From Trichosphaerium sp. ATCC 40318 (lineage: Eukaryota; Discosea; Flabellinia; Trichosidae), in assembly GCA_038496445.1 (NCBI GenBank), contig JALMLS010000426.1, positions 1-52,930 on the forward strand: a stretch of DNA of 52,930 nucleotides. Direction: 5' to 3'. The notes under the pieces are model-generated. The model did no database searches, was not told the DNA's origin, and saw only the letters and a list, made by a program, of their open reading frames with translations. Each line of letters starts with the position of its first letter. Position 1 is the stretch's first letter. The position numbers and the translations under genes are program-made. Below, in pieces: positions 11,722-21,687 of the stretch.

Positions 11722-12480
11722 TTAGATCCTCTGTATACGTGCGCATTGGATATACCAAACTCTGCCAGTGCTACTTTGAAAAGAGTCAATAGTTACGAGC
11801 TTGAAACAAGGCTTACGTGTACAAACTTCTAAACCCAATAATGTAAGGTGATGTAGATGGACAGTTAACATTCTCTTGAGCTGGAGATCCAGGTATTGGA
11901 GTAAAGCTCGCTTCATTTTGTTAGGTAAAACAAGATTATAAGGTCTTACATAAATAAATTTTGTCTGCAGCAGTGCTCTGTGTAGCATGAGTTCTAGTTT
12001 CGGTCAATCAATAGTTGACTGAAGTGAACCAGTACCTGCAACGAAATCTAAATGTCCTATCATTAAAAACAGTAGACCAGTTTGATGCAGAGATCCCTAG
12101 CATTAAGCGAGTTAAAAAACCCATTGAAATTAGAATGTAATATTTTGATTCGTACTATCAACTGCGTAGCCGTCGGGACATTGTACTAGAAACTCGCTTG
12201 CCATAGTAGTCGATGAAAGGAAATATTGTGCGCCTGTTAAAGCTAGACTATCGTCTTCACAACGCCAAAAAAACATATTGTCTGAGCCAACAGACCACGT
12301 GCTTACGCCTGTAAAAGCACCATAAGAACATTCTCTTGTCCATGCAGTATCTATAGGCGTGGTGGTCGATGGTGTGGCTGGTACTACACCAGCGAGACAA
12401 CTTGCTCTGTTAGTAGTGCTTTGAAGTATGATAAGTGCTTACGTTGACAGAAACAGCGAAAAGATAAGTTGATGCACCAT
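11722..12480 (-). CDS. Secreted dermatopontin-like protein
   Basis: Dermatopontin-type domains occur in extracellular matrix and agglutinin proteins. The ATG at 12480 gives a signal peptide (MVHQLIFSLFLS, then a splice to ASCLAG). The mature part has three similar units: WTRECSYGAFTGVSTW to FFWRC; EFLVQCPDGYAVD to NDRTFRFRC; and ENVNCPSTSPYIIGFRSF to GRVWYIQC. The pattern, a strand ending in C, then a glycine, then D/G-R-x-W/F-x-x-x-C, is the dermatopontin repeat. Five exons join with consistent phases. The stop is at 11722. A decayed relative lies at 9.7-10.2 kb on the same strand. The role is probably in cell surface or matrix adhesion; the exact ligand is unknown. Confidence 0.7.
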
Positions 12481-12514
12481 GCTAGTGTTTATCAATTTTT
12501 TGTATAACATTGAC

Positions 12515-12930
12515 TTAACGGTAAGTGAAAGGAAGTCCATAGAGTATGCCCACTGCCACAACGGCCCATGCCGCTAATACATACCATGTATTACTATTCA
12601 TGTGAATATTTAAAGTTCACGTGAATAACAGAAACCATAAAACCTATTATTGGCCTCCTTTTCTACAAGTTGTACAATTTATTTGCAACTTGCAATGCGA
12701 TTTTATCCGTCACGAGAAATACATCATGAACTTTGGAATGCCTCATACCATAGTGAACCATCACTGCTAGCGTAAAATTTGTTGACCTATGATATCGTAG
12801 GTAAAATCCATGGGACTTTTTGAAATAAACCGGATCAAAAAAGCACGTGTTCAAACCAACGAAGACTAACGGCTCCTATTGTTCTGAATCCGCTTCCTAC
12901 GATAGAACGCAAGGTATATAGCTCAGACAT
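12515..12930 (-). CDS. Small single-pass protein, probably mitochondrial
   Basis: A three-exon model of about 79 residues starts at the ATG at 12930 (MSELYTLRSIVGSGFRTIGA), a basic, hydroxyl-rich, amphipathic N-terminus like a mitochondrial presequence. The second exon adds VMVHYGMRHSKVHDVFLV. The third adds a C-terminal membrane segment, WYVLAAWAVVAVGILYGLPF. Phases agree at both introns, though the first donor (GTTGGT) is weak. Both introns carry CACGTG. The layout resembles small accessory subunits of respiratory complexes, but no specific subunit was recognised, so the function is open. Confidence 0.5.
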
Positions 12931-13293
12931 GCCTGAAACGTTGAAACTCGGAGAAATACCCAAAATAGGTAGTGATTTTTTTAGGGAGGTGCGCCGAGTA
13001 GTTTAGAAACACATAGCAATTTTCAGAACTTGTAACATGTGTTGCGTCCCCAAAGTGCCATAAATTCGAAATACGTTATGTTAGCACACATTCGAGGTTA
13101 AATAAGCAAAACACCGGAGTTCAAATGAAGGAGAAACTTGCGTTAAGGTATTGTGCACAGTGTCTAGTTACCCTTATTTCTTCCACAGACGTATTGTTAT
13201 TCTTTGGACACAAAAAACCGGCTTAATCGGACCAGAATAAGGTTTGCATCATATCAATTTAATTTGTTTTTATTTCCCTAATAGCACTCAAAC
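12931..13293. other. Intergenic stretch between divergent genes
   Basis: The 363 bases separate the start of the small membrane protein from the 7TM gene start. No open frame or structured element is supported. It holds both promoters. Confidence 0.4.
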
Positions 13294-15098
13294 ATGCTGT
13301 TATCCGCCTGGGCTGTTTTCTTTGCATGTATTTATATTGTATCATCCAATGTTATCTTATATCATAATGGTACGCTGTTTGAAGCTTGTAGGAACAGACT
13401 AAAAGCGTCACGTGTCAGTTGTTGTTATTTTTGTGACGGACGAATGTTTTACTAATAATATTACCTAGGCACGAGTGTAGAGCATGTCGGCGTACCATAT
13501 TTCTTTGGGAGAAACTCCAAGTATGACTTTGAAGCTTTCAACGCTTCTTTGGTAGTACCACGTGATGGGATGAACCTAACAGGTACGTTAAGCTCCCGGA
13601 ATAATTTACACGAGTTTTTCAAACTCCAAACGTCATGAATCACGACAATGGTCTTATAATAGCGTCATAACCTGACAACAACTCGCGGCTGATACAAACT
13701 TTAGGAAAAGCTGTTTTAGGAATATTTCCGGACGACAGAAAACTGTATCGGGAATGGGTATCTCAAGGTATTATTGGTATTGTAGAGTATTACGAAACGA
13801 ATTTTGATATTCAAATCGGAAATGCAAACTACATTAAGATGTATGGTGGTGAGTGAAATTCACACGAATTACATTTTGTGTATTCTTCTTTCTTTTTTTG
13901 TGCTTATTTCTTACTAAAGACGCTTTGAAAAACTTGGGTGTTACGATCATAGGTCAACGTGTATTCGATTCAGTGGCTGATGGAACTATAGTCACATTTG
14001 TGAACGCTGAAAATGTTTGGTATGAGACATTTCAGAGCCCATGGCTAATAGGCACGTGATTTATTTTTAATGTCGTAGTCCCGATTTGTGCGTTTTATTT
14101 CTTATTGGTAATAGTCGCTCATGTTTTTTGGGTTATAACTACTGGTATATCGTTGGCGGTTTCTGTCATTAGGCAAGTCTTGGGATTTCATAAACAAGAT
14201 CTAAAACGATCCACGTATCCGTCGCTGAAGCTAAAATATAAATTTAGGTTTGCACAATTTGTCGCTATTGATGGCTTACGTGCAACCATGCCCAAGGTAG
14301 CTATTGGCATAGAAATACTTGGGAACTTATTGAGACTTTTGTGGCTGATACCTGACCCTCTCGGATACTTATTCATTGTTCCAGGATGGTACAAAAAAAA
14401 CAAGGGTTTTTGACTTCTTATTCGTACAATTCAGGTACGTTGAAGTATTCAAGGCGTATCATACCGTTTTTGCCAACATGACAAATCTCTTGATCGTTCT
14501 TTATTGGCATGAGTCAATGATAAATCTCAAACTTGAAGCTACACCATATCTCACCAAACTGGCTATCCCGTTTTATGGTATTTCAATTTTCCTTATTGCA
14601 CTCGAGACTGCATTCTCTGCTGCCCGCATAGCTCTTTTTCCGTTCCCTGAATATGTGTACACGCTTTATTGTACGGCTGCGTTTTATACAATAATTGGTA
14701 CCTCGATAAACATATACCTATCAGTGGTTGTGTACAAACTTATAAAGCGACTTCGTCAATGTACACAAAAAGACGAATCACGTGGTATGATAAAAAGATT
14801 ATTGTTGCGTGTCACGATTACAATAGTTCTAATGGGACTTATCGGTATCTCTGCAATGCATTACATATTTAACAGAATAGTTGACGCCAATCCAGTTCTC
14901 CAGATAGTGAATTGGGTCGTTGTCTTTTCCATGTTCAACTTGTTATCAATAACACAATCTATGAGTTTTATTCCTCGAAGAGACCCCCACAAGAGAAGAC
15001 ACGCCAGTAAGAAATCTAGCACTGCTTCATGTGACGACAGTAGTAAAGATATAAGTATGAAACTTCAGAATGTAAAAAGTGTAGAAAGCAGGGTCTAG
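13294..15098 (+). CDS. Seven-transmembrane receptor-like protein with outer domain
   Basis: The ATG at 13294 gives a signal peptide or first hydrophobic segment (MLLSAWAVFFACIYIVSSN). About 170 residues of a presumably extracellular domain follow, with NxS/T sites (NAS, NLT) and the segments GRNSKYDFEAF and VLGIFPDDRKLYREWVSQ. Then come about seven membrane segments, among them LLVIVAHVFWVITTGISLAV, NMTNLLIVLYWHESM, IPFYGISIFLIALETAF, AAFYTIIGTSINIYLSVVVY, ITIVLMGLIGISAMHYIF and VNWVVVFSMFNLLS. The C-terminal tail is basic then Ser-rich (RKKSSTASC-like), as in regulated receptors. One intron at 14052 appears to use a GC donor. The YWHESM motif recalls THH1/TOM1-type and other orphan 7TM families, but the ligand and class are unknown. 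A G-alpha gene also lies in this window. Confidence 0.72.
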
Positions 15099-15500
15099 GC
15101 CTCTAAAGGTAATAAATAACATAATGTACAACTAAGTGACAGACGTTTTAATTTGAACAACTTTTCCGTTTCAGGTTTTCCTTTTATCCTTGTGTACGCG
15201 AGAAACTAAGTAATATCGCATACTCTATATATCTGATATACCTTCATACATGCTGTGTCGCGGCAGGCAGCGTGTTGTAGTAAGTAAGACTCACATGTTG
15301 CGAACGGTTTCGGTTTAATAACAACTGCACAACTTATAAAAGGCTATCCAAATATAAGTAGTACGTACCTTAAGCAAGATAAGATCTGCAACAAAACAAT
15401 TGATGTTAACTGACCAAGTTTGACACCGTGATAAGTTTATTTAATAGGTAGGTGAAAAAAAAACAATATTTACATGGTATTTATCAATCTATTTTACAAG
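15099..15500. other. Intergenic stretch between convergent genes
   Basis: The 402 bases lie between the 7TM stop and the stop of the nuclease/kinase gene. No frame with recognisable content was seen. It must hold both 3' untranslated regions. Confidence 0.4.
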
Positions 15501-17937
15501 CTAGGAAAACTGCTGACCAATTGGTTTTCCCTCATCATATGTGGCATTATTCACATCTTCAGCAGTAACAGCCTTAATGTTACTCCATGTAAACTTCTCA
15601 TCAAACCACGCTCCAAGTTTATCATAGTCTGGTTTTTGAGCATATGCCATAGGCACTTTGAAATGAGGTAGTAAATTATCCCAATTCATACTAATCATCT
15701 TTTGTGCAGCAGAACTACGGTGTGGATCTTTATCCCAATCAATTTGTTCGAATGGTTCAATAAAACACTCAATACGAGCATGCCTTGGCAGTGTCAAGTA
15801 TGCATACATCTTGACAAGGGATACGAGATCATGCCATGGTTGTGGAGTAAATGTGGCATTGCGTTTGTATTCGATACACAATTTTGAAGGTGCAAACAGA
15901 ACGTTGCCTCGAAACGGAACTTCCACGCCTTTTTTGGCAGCGCATGCCCAGTCAATAATATACAACTCATTTTCAAACCATATCACGTTTGTAAGGGATA
16001 TCCCTGAAAGAGAAAAGAGTTAAGAAAACGAGGACATAACTCCAAAGTAAAGAAAAGAAGAAGAAAGAAAAAAAGTGGTACCTGTGTACAAATCCTAAAT
16101 TATGCGCAACCTTTAGTGTCTTAACAAGAGACGAAAATGAGCACACAAGACCTGTAATAGAAAATTCATCTGCACTGAGCACTTGACCCACAGGTTCAGA
16201 TACGAAAAATATCTTGTTAGGGTTCTGGTAACAATGTCAGTACAAGGGTACAACAACAAAGAAGAAGAAACTGAGTAGTGTCAAACGCAAAGTACAACAA
16301 CAAAGAACAACAAGGAAAATAAGTCAAGATGCACGTACAAAGAAAAAAAAGTCACGTTAAGCTGGTGAAACCATCACATTGGTCCAAGTTTTGCTGGTTC
16401 GAACCCTTTGGATTGTCCCACAACCAACTTCACCTCCCATGGTACTATAATCTGATAGGATGTTGGCAAGGTAATACCAAGGTTTCTAGGTGCCAGGAGA
16501 ATATCTGGTTTAGCAAATCCGTGTGTAGTTGTCCTTGGAAATGTGTGGTTACTTTTGGCATCAAAAGCCATCATGTAATCAGACGTATTCTCCTCGTTCA
16601 ACAGTTTAACAGTTTGCTCAGTAAGGTAGTCTTCCTTTTGTTGCCAGGTTTTCTTGGGTTCATCTTTGGTTTTCTTGGCAGTTAATTTCTTGAACATCTT
16701 TGCGAACACGTTTTTAGGCAGTCCGCGAAAATACTTTAAACTTGAACCGTCGAACCATGACTTCTCCTTGAATAGTATATCTCCAAGGTCGTCGAATTTA
16801 CTGTACAGTTCTGAGTACTCTAAAATAAAAAATAAACGTGTGAGTGTCGTTTGAGTACACGTGTTAAAATAAAAACAAAAAAAAAAAGAGCGAACTAAGT
16901 TCATACTCATTATTGAGAGAGAATGAAGGTGGTCCTTTCGGAGTCTTATTAATGCAATTGCAATGCCATGTTCTTTTAGTAGTGCGTCTCTTTCAGCATC
17001 TTTTGCGTCCCTTTCAGCATCTTTCGCTTTCAATTTTCGAATCTCGCTCATAAAAATTACTTCCATGCTCTTTTCTTGTTCATAACCCTCATTTGTGACT
17101 ACCACCTGTCGAAGGCGCTTAGATTTGATAGTTTCTGGAGAATCGGACCGGTGCGTTGTATGATATTGAATCAGTTGAGCTTCCACTTGACCGCCTACTA
17201 ACAGATATGTTCGGTGGAGATGCGATTGTACCAGTGGATCTCGAGGCTTTTTGTTTACTTGTGGCATGTGTAGAAGAACCTGGTGTCTTACGAGTTCGTT
17301 TTATTTTTATGATTCGTCGACCTTTGCGTCTTTTTTTTACCTTACCGGCAAGAGGCCGGGAAGTTGGGGTAGATGCCTTGCTTCCCCTTGGTCGAATAGC
17401 CGGTTTGGGTACTACAGTGCATTGGTTAGGAGCAACACAATAAGTAATTCAAGGTATTTTTTTGAACCGTTTTTTCAAAACGCGCGGCTAGTTTGAAAAA
17501 TACGCGCGTAAAAAAGCGTACGTTTATACTTTGTTAAGAGGCTAACGGCCAACTGTGCCTTTACCTTTTTACCAATTGGCACGTCAAGGCTTCTACATAA
17601 ATCCTTTAATTCTGGCACCTTCAAACGCTTCAATTGGACTAGAATAGCGGTTATTGATGAATTAGTCATTTTCAGCAAAAAAAAAGTACTAAAAGGCTAC
17701 CGTACGGGTTTTAGGATGCTGTTCAATTGTATTTACTAATTGTTGAGTGGTACGACCTTTTGTACTCAACTTTAGAGCAGAACAAATGGCGCGCAGCTCC
17801 CTTTTCGGAAATTTAGTCATCACTGACGCCACTGTCAACTGCTTTTGCTTTTTTGGTGCCCTTCTAGTGGATAGTGGCGCCTTTGGGGCTTTGCGCTTAT
17901 TTGACGCTTTCTTACGACCTCCCCTCAGGTTGGACAT
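15501..17937 (-). CDS. SAP-SAP-nuclease-kinase-like fusion, possibly inactivated
   Basis: Two SAP-type DNA-binding motifs open the protein from the ATG at 17937: KFPKRELRAICSALKLS and, after an intron, LKVPELKDLCRSLDVPIGKK. A phase-matched intron joins these to a very basic, NLS-like linker (KVKKRRKGRRIIKIKR), then a coiled coil (KDAERDAKDAERDALL). A PD-(D/E)XK-type nuclease core follows (KPDILLA then VPWEVKL). The C-terminal part is a kinase C-lobe: hinge KIFFVSEPVG, catalytic-loop start AHNLGFVHR, and ELYIIDWACA in place of DFG. No N-lobe was found, and frames do not join cleanly at about 16.2 kb and again just after FVHR near 16.0 kb. Nuclease-plus-kinase layouts are known in FunK1-like and Crinkler-type effector proteins. 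The lesions suggest decay or a missed exon; no protein is reconstructed here. Confidence 0.6.
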
Positions 17938-18163
17938 TATCGTTCCCCTTTTGGGCTCGTTTGAGTTGCGTCAGGTCATAGTGTTGTTTCGCTAAAAATA
18001 ATGACTTAAAATCCAATCCCGCTAAGCCAAACACTTGTGAACAGGACTTCGAATTTCTTCTTAAGGCTGGAAAGGTAAAAACGACGCGAAAGTTAAAAAT
18101 GCTGGTAAAATAGAATTCAAAAATGTCAGGCTTGGTAAAACGTTCTAATTTTCAAATCACGTG

Positions 18164-18990
18164 ATGGCTAAAAAAGTATGTGTTTACAATAAAACTCTCG
18201 TGCAGATCACCCTCTTACACTTTTCTAGGTGACAGATCTTCCATTGGAGATAATTATCTTTATCCTGGAGTTTACAAGAGTAGACAGATACGCTGTAGCT
18301 CAGAGTTGCTGGTTTTTTTCGAATATTATCCATTATTACCTTGGATACGATACAATAGCCGTTAAATCCACGGAATCGTTTAAGCGTATTAGTGGTTATA
18401 CTCTGCGAAGAACTAGGGTTATCTGTAAGGACTATGAAGTTAAAAACAGCGATATCAAATTTTTATCTGGTGTTCACTCTTTAGACCTTAGCTGGTGCGA
18501 AAATATCAATTTAGGATTACAAGCTCTCTCTGGTGTTCATAAAATCTTCTTAAAGAACTGTACTCGTTTAACAGATGATGCTGTAAAGAGCCTAGCAGGT
18601 GTACATACTATTGATATCAGAGGATGTGTAAATATTTCTGATGAAGGTGTCAAGGCTTTAGCGGGTGTTCACACTTTTGGATGTGCCATGTGTTATAAGA
18701 TTACAGACTCAGGCATCAAAGCAATATCAGGCGCTCATGATATTGATATCAGCTTTACTCAGGTTACAGATGAAGGTATTAAATCTATTATTGGTGTACA
18801 TACGATTTGTTTGATTGGATGCAAAAATATCACTGATGCAGGTATTTCTTACTTGTGCGGAGTTCATACTATTGATGTTACAGAGTGTGATCAAGTAACT
18901 ATTGAAGGTATAAAGAAGCTTAGTAGCTCACATGCAGTGTTTTGGGGTGGAAAAAACCTGAATAGGTTTAGACTAAGAACGTCATTTTAA
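18164..18990 (+). CDS. F-box/leucine-rich-repeat protein
   Basis: Expected to be a substrate receptor of an SCF ubiquitin ligase. The first exon is only four codons (MAKK). A phase-0 intron leads to VTDLPLEIIIFILEFTRVDR and QSCWFFSNII, the F-box. Then come about eight repeats of roughly 24 residues with the pattern L/V-x-GVH-x-ID-x-x-x-C-x-x-I-TD-x-G-I-K, for example LSGVHSLDLSWCENI, LAGVHTIDIRGCVNISDEG and CGVHTIDVTECDQV. These form a cysteine-containing LRR solenoid for substrate binding. The repeats are very regular and the repeat region has no introns. Similar GVHT repeats occur in some algal and giant-virus proteins (known from the family, not tested here), so transfer is possible. A CACGTG sits just upstream at 18155. 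Confidence 0.85.
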
Positions 18991-19174
18991 AAAACCAAAT
19001 TACTGTGTTGTTAGTATTAATAGAACTAGAATTGTATTGTAGTATGTGATGACTTAACGTCTTTTATCAAATTATATATGACGGGTTTAGTTAGGAATAA
19101 ATGAGTCAAGACAATATCATGAGACAGACAACATTGTCATACTTAGCAATTTTCAATATCTTGTCAAAAAAAAA

Positions 19175-19260
19175 TGCAGAGTGGGACTCGAACCCACACG
19201 TGGTTACACACCACACTGCGTCCTTAACACAGCCTCATTATCCAATTCGAGCACCTCTGC
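19175..19260 (-). tRNA. tRNA-Leu (anticodon AAG), copy 1
   Basis: A type II tRNA on the minus strand: acceptor GCAGAGG, anticodon stem CTGTG/CGCAG around the loop TTAAGGA (AAG), and a long variable hairpin TGTGGT/ACCACG. The T stem is perfect (GTGGG/CCCAC), but only 5 to 6 acceptor pairs form because about two bases are missing relative to copy 2. Confidence 0.8.
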
Positions 19261-19268
19261 AAGGTGTA

Positions 19269-19339
19269 TGGGTCAACCAGGAATCGAACCTGAACTGTAG
19301 CACCTTCAATGCCATGTGCTTCCGTTACACCATTGACCC
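19269..19339 (-). tRNA. tRNA with GAA anticodon (Phe by fold), copy 1
   Basis: The minus-strand fold has acceptor GGGTCAA/TTGACCC, D stem GTGT/GCAC, anticodon stem TGGCA/TGCTA with loop TTGAAGG, and T stem TCAGG/CCTGG. The loop places GAA at positions 34-36. It lies 8 bases upstream of tRNA-Leu on the same strand. The amino-acid identity rests only on this fold. Confidence 0.7.
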
Positions 19340-19686
19340 TTCATTTCAATAGATTTATAAGTTAGGTTCCAACCCGTCATGCCTTAAACCATTAGAATGG
19401 CATAGTAGTAATCTACTTAATTTATTTGATTTCAAATGGGACACTGTATAGTTTGTATACAGAAGTTGCAATAATTACTTGACAAAAACTTTGATGAAAA
19501 AAACGTGATAAGCTGCACATCAGAAAAACTGTGCCAACGTATAAAAATATCTGTGAAGTTAAGTAACCAAGTATCAACGAAATTGAGGTTACTTTCAATA
19601 ACCTTATTTATTAACAAGACAAGGTTGCTTGTAGTTATGATTGGTTTTTTTTGTTGTTGGTCAAATTAAAGTACAATTTTTTTAAA
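19340..19686. other. Intergenic stretch between tRNA pair and Pelota
   Basis: The 347 AT-rich bases have no supported gene. They hold the Pelota 3' region and upstream sequence of the tRNA pair. Confidence 0.4.
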
Positions 19687-21539
19687 TTACTCGTCATCAC
19701 TATTTACATCAAGGTCATCGAAATTATTATTAATATCTTCAATTGATCCATTTGAAGAAGCATCGTCAGAATCCGAACCAAGCTCATCTTCTATATCTAA
19801 TGGAAAACGAAGAATCGCAGCAACGCCCGTAAATTTTGCCAGTTCTAAACAAAAACCAAAAGAATTAGCCAAAGAATCCATCAAAGGTACTTAAAAACAA
19901 CAAATTTTGTTGCTAATATAATAGTAGAAAATGATATTGTGTTGTTTTAGTAAATGTATGCCGTGTATCGGCCTGTTTTTTTTGCAAATGTCATCACGTG
20001 TTCTGTTGAGCTTCTTTCAAAAAAAACGTTTTCGTACGTTCACCAGATACATGCGCGCTTGAGAATATCAAAACATTCACACCATTTTTCTTTGCTTGTG
20101 CTACAAGGTCTATATACGACTTCCTTGTCTTGACATTCATAGATCGGAATAGGTTGTCTGAAACCATCAAGGTTTTAATCGCACTGTTTTCAGCAGCGAA
20201 TCTAACATGTTTAGGGCCGTATGCTGCTCTGTTTGGTTCTTTTTTGAGTGTATCAAGGAACTCTGCCATTGCTAGAACCTCTGATGCTGCTTTTGTATCT
20301 TGAAGTTGAGATAGGACTGCTTTATCAGCAAGGACTTCTTTTAATGCGTGTTTGTGGCCTGTACTCGCGTAGGCGCGCATGAATTTTGCCTTGTTCTCTA
20401 TGAGAGAGCGTTCTTCGTTACGTATAGCTTTAGCGAAAATATGATCATAAACTTGGTCCTAGCCAAAGTCTTAGAAAACGAAATAATAGGTACCAAAAAA
20501 AAAAGAAATTTTTTTGAGGAGCTAACTGCTATGTTGGTTTACCTTCCAATATCCTGGTGACGCAATAACGATTGCCTTGACTACTGCAAAATCAATATGT
20601 CGTATAACATTCTCGTAAATAGTGTCAAAGAATCTACAAGAATGTCAGTCTCTTCAACGTTCACTTTTGATTTGATTGTCACAAAAAAAATGTTATAACA
20701 CCTCATTCATACCTCACTAGCGCTTTATCATGTGACGAACTTGATCCTTTACGCTTTCTTGGTATCGCTGCTGTAATATGCGCCCGTACAATGGACATTT
20801 GATCGGTGATCAACACAATATTACATAAACCTTCCTATACCTCTTTTAAATACGATAAACATGGTTTTCACCGCTAAGAATTACCTGTAACAGAACAGCA
20901 GCAACTTGTGCGCTTTTTGTAGGGTCAGCAGCGGTTTTAAGGCGATCAAGAGATACAGAATCCCACTCGTGTTTGTAAATAGAGAATTTCTTCATCACTG
21001 TTATCTCGAGGGTATGGTATTGTCCCATCTAGTGATTTTAGTTAGGTGTCAAGGACAAGGTGTTTCTTTTGTCATTTTTTTTTTTTGCAAAAGCCGATGC
21101 GAATGCTACGTTTGTGTTTTTGTACGTAAGTATAGGCGTGAAGAGCAATAAAAAAGCGAAATACGCACGCGAACGAATTTGTTCTCTTGGACATTCTTCC
21201 CGCTTACTTTAATCACGCCACCTTCTCCGTCAAAATTAATGGCTGTTACCTGGGGATTGTAAGGGAACGAATGCTATGGATAATGTTGCGTACTTCGATC
21301 ATTAGCGCTATTTTCTTTCTGTCGGAGCTAGTACTACCGGTGGTACTCTCTTTTATAATCTTTCTATTCAATTATTAATCCTACGCGTTTCTAAAGCTTC
21401 CATACCTCACAGTTACGCTTCTTACACGGTCTCCAATATTTATAAGGTTGTATACATGCCACAAGTCTTCATTCTCGACTGGAAGCATAAACACGAAGCC
21501 TTCGCCTCGTTTATCAATTTCTCTCTTCAGAATCTTCAT
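19687..21539 (-). CDS. PELO: Pelota/Dom34 ribosome-rescue factor
   Basis: Pelota works with Hbs1 to split stalled ribosomes in no-go and non-stop decay. The ATG at 21539 gives MKILKREIDKRGEGFVFMLP and VENEDLWHVYNLI, the eRF1-like domain 1. Later exons give AINFDGEGGVIKVSGKNVQE and GQYHTLEITVMKKFSIYKHE, DFAVVKAIVIASPGYW (domain 2), and AYGPKHVRFAAENSAIKTLM, VSDNLFRSMNV, IFSSAHVSGE and FTGVAAILRFP (domain 3). The GGQ motif of eRF1 is absent, as expected. The protein ends in an acidic Ser/Asp tail, a known feature of Pelota. Several introns interrupt it; the gene is apparently complete and single-copy here. Confidence 0.93.
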
Positions 21540-21687
21540 TGTGTGCAGATAACAGTAATCTCTGAAAATGTGTTGACGAACAGAAAAAAGAAAAAAATTC
21601 AATGATTTTCTAGACTTGTTTATTGCTATCAATTATAATCTTATTTACATTTGTTCTATCTGACGATAAACCACGTGGTATTTTTCG

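Noticed and set aside
12515-12601. A 28-codon micro-ORF on the minus strand encoding a lone membrane helix
   Set aside because: It joins in phase to two upstream exons (start at 12930), so it is better explained as the last exon of a 79-residue protein.
17475-17937. Two separate small SAP-motif genes on the minus strand
   Set aside because: A GTACGG donor, a GACTAATTC branch-like site and a matching acceptor join them in phase. A further phase-matched intron links them to the nuclease gene.
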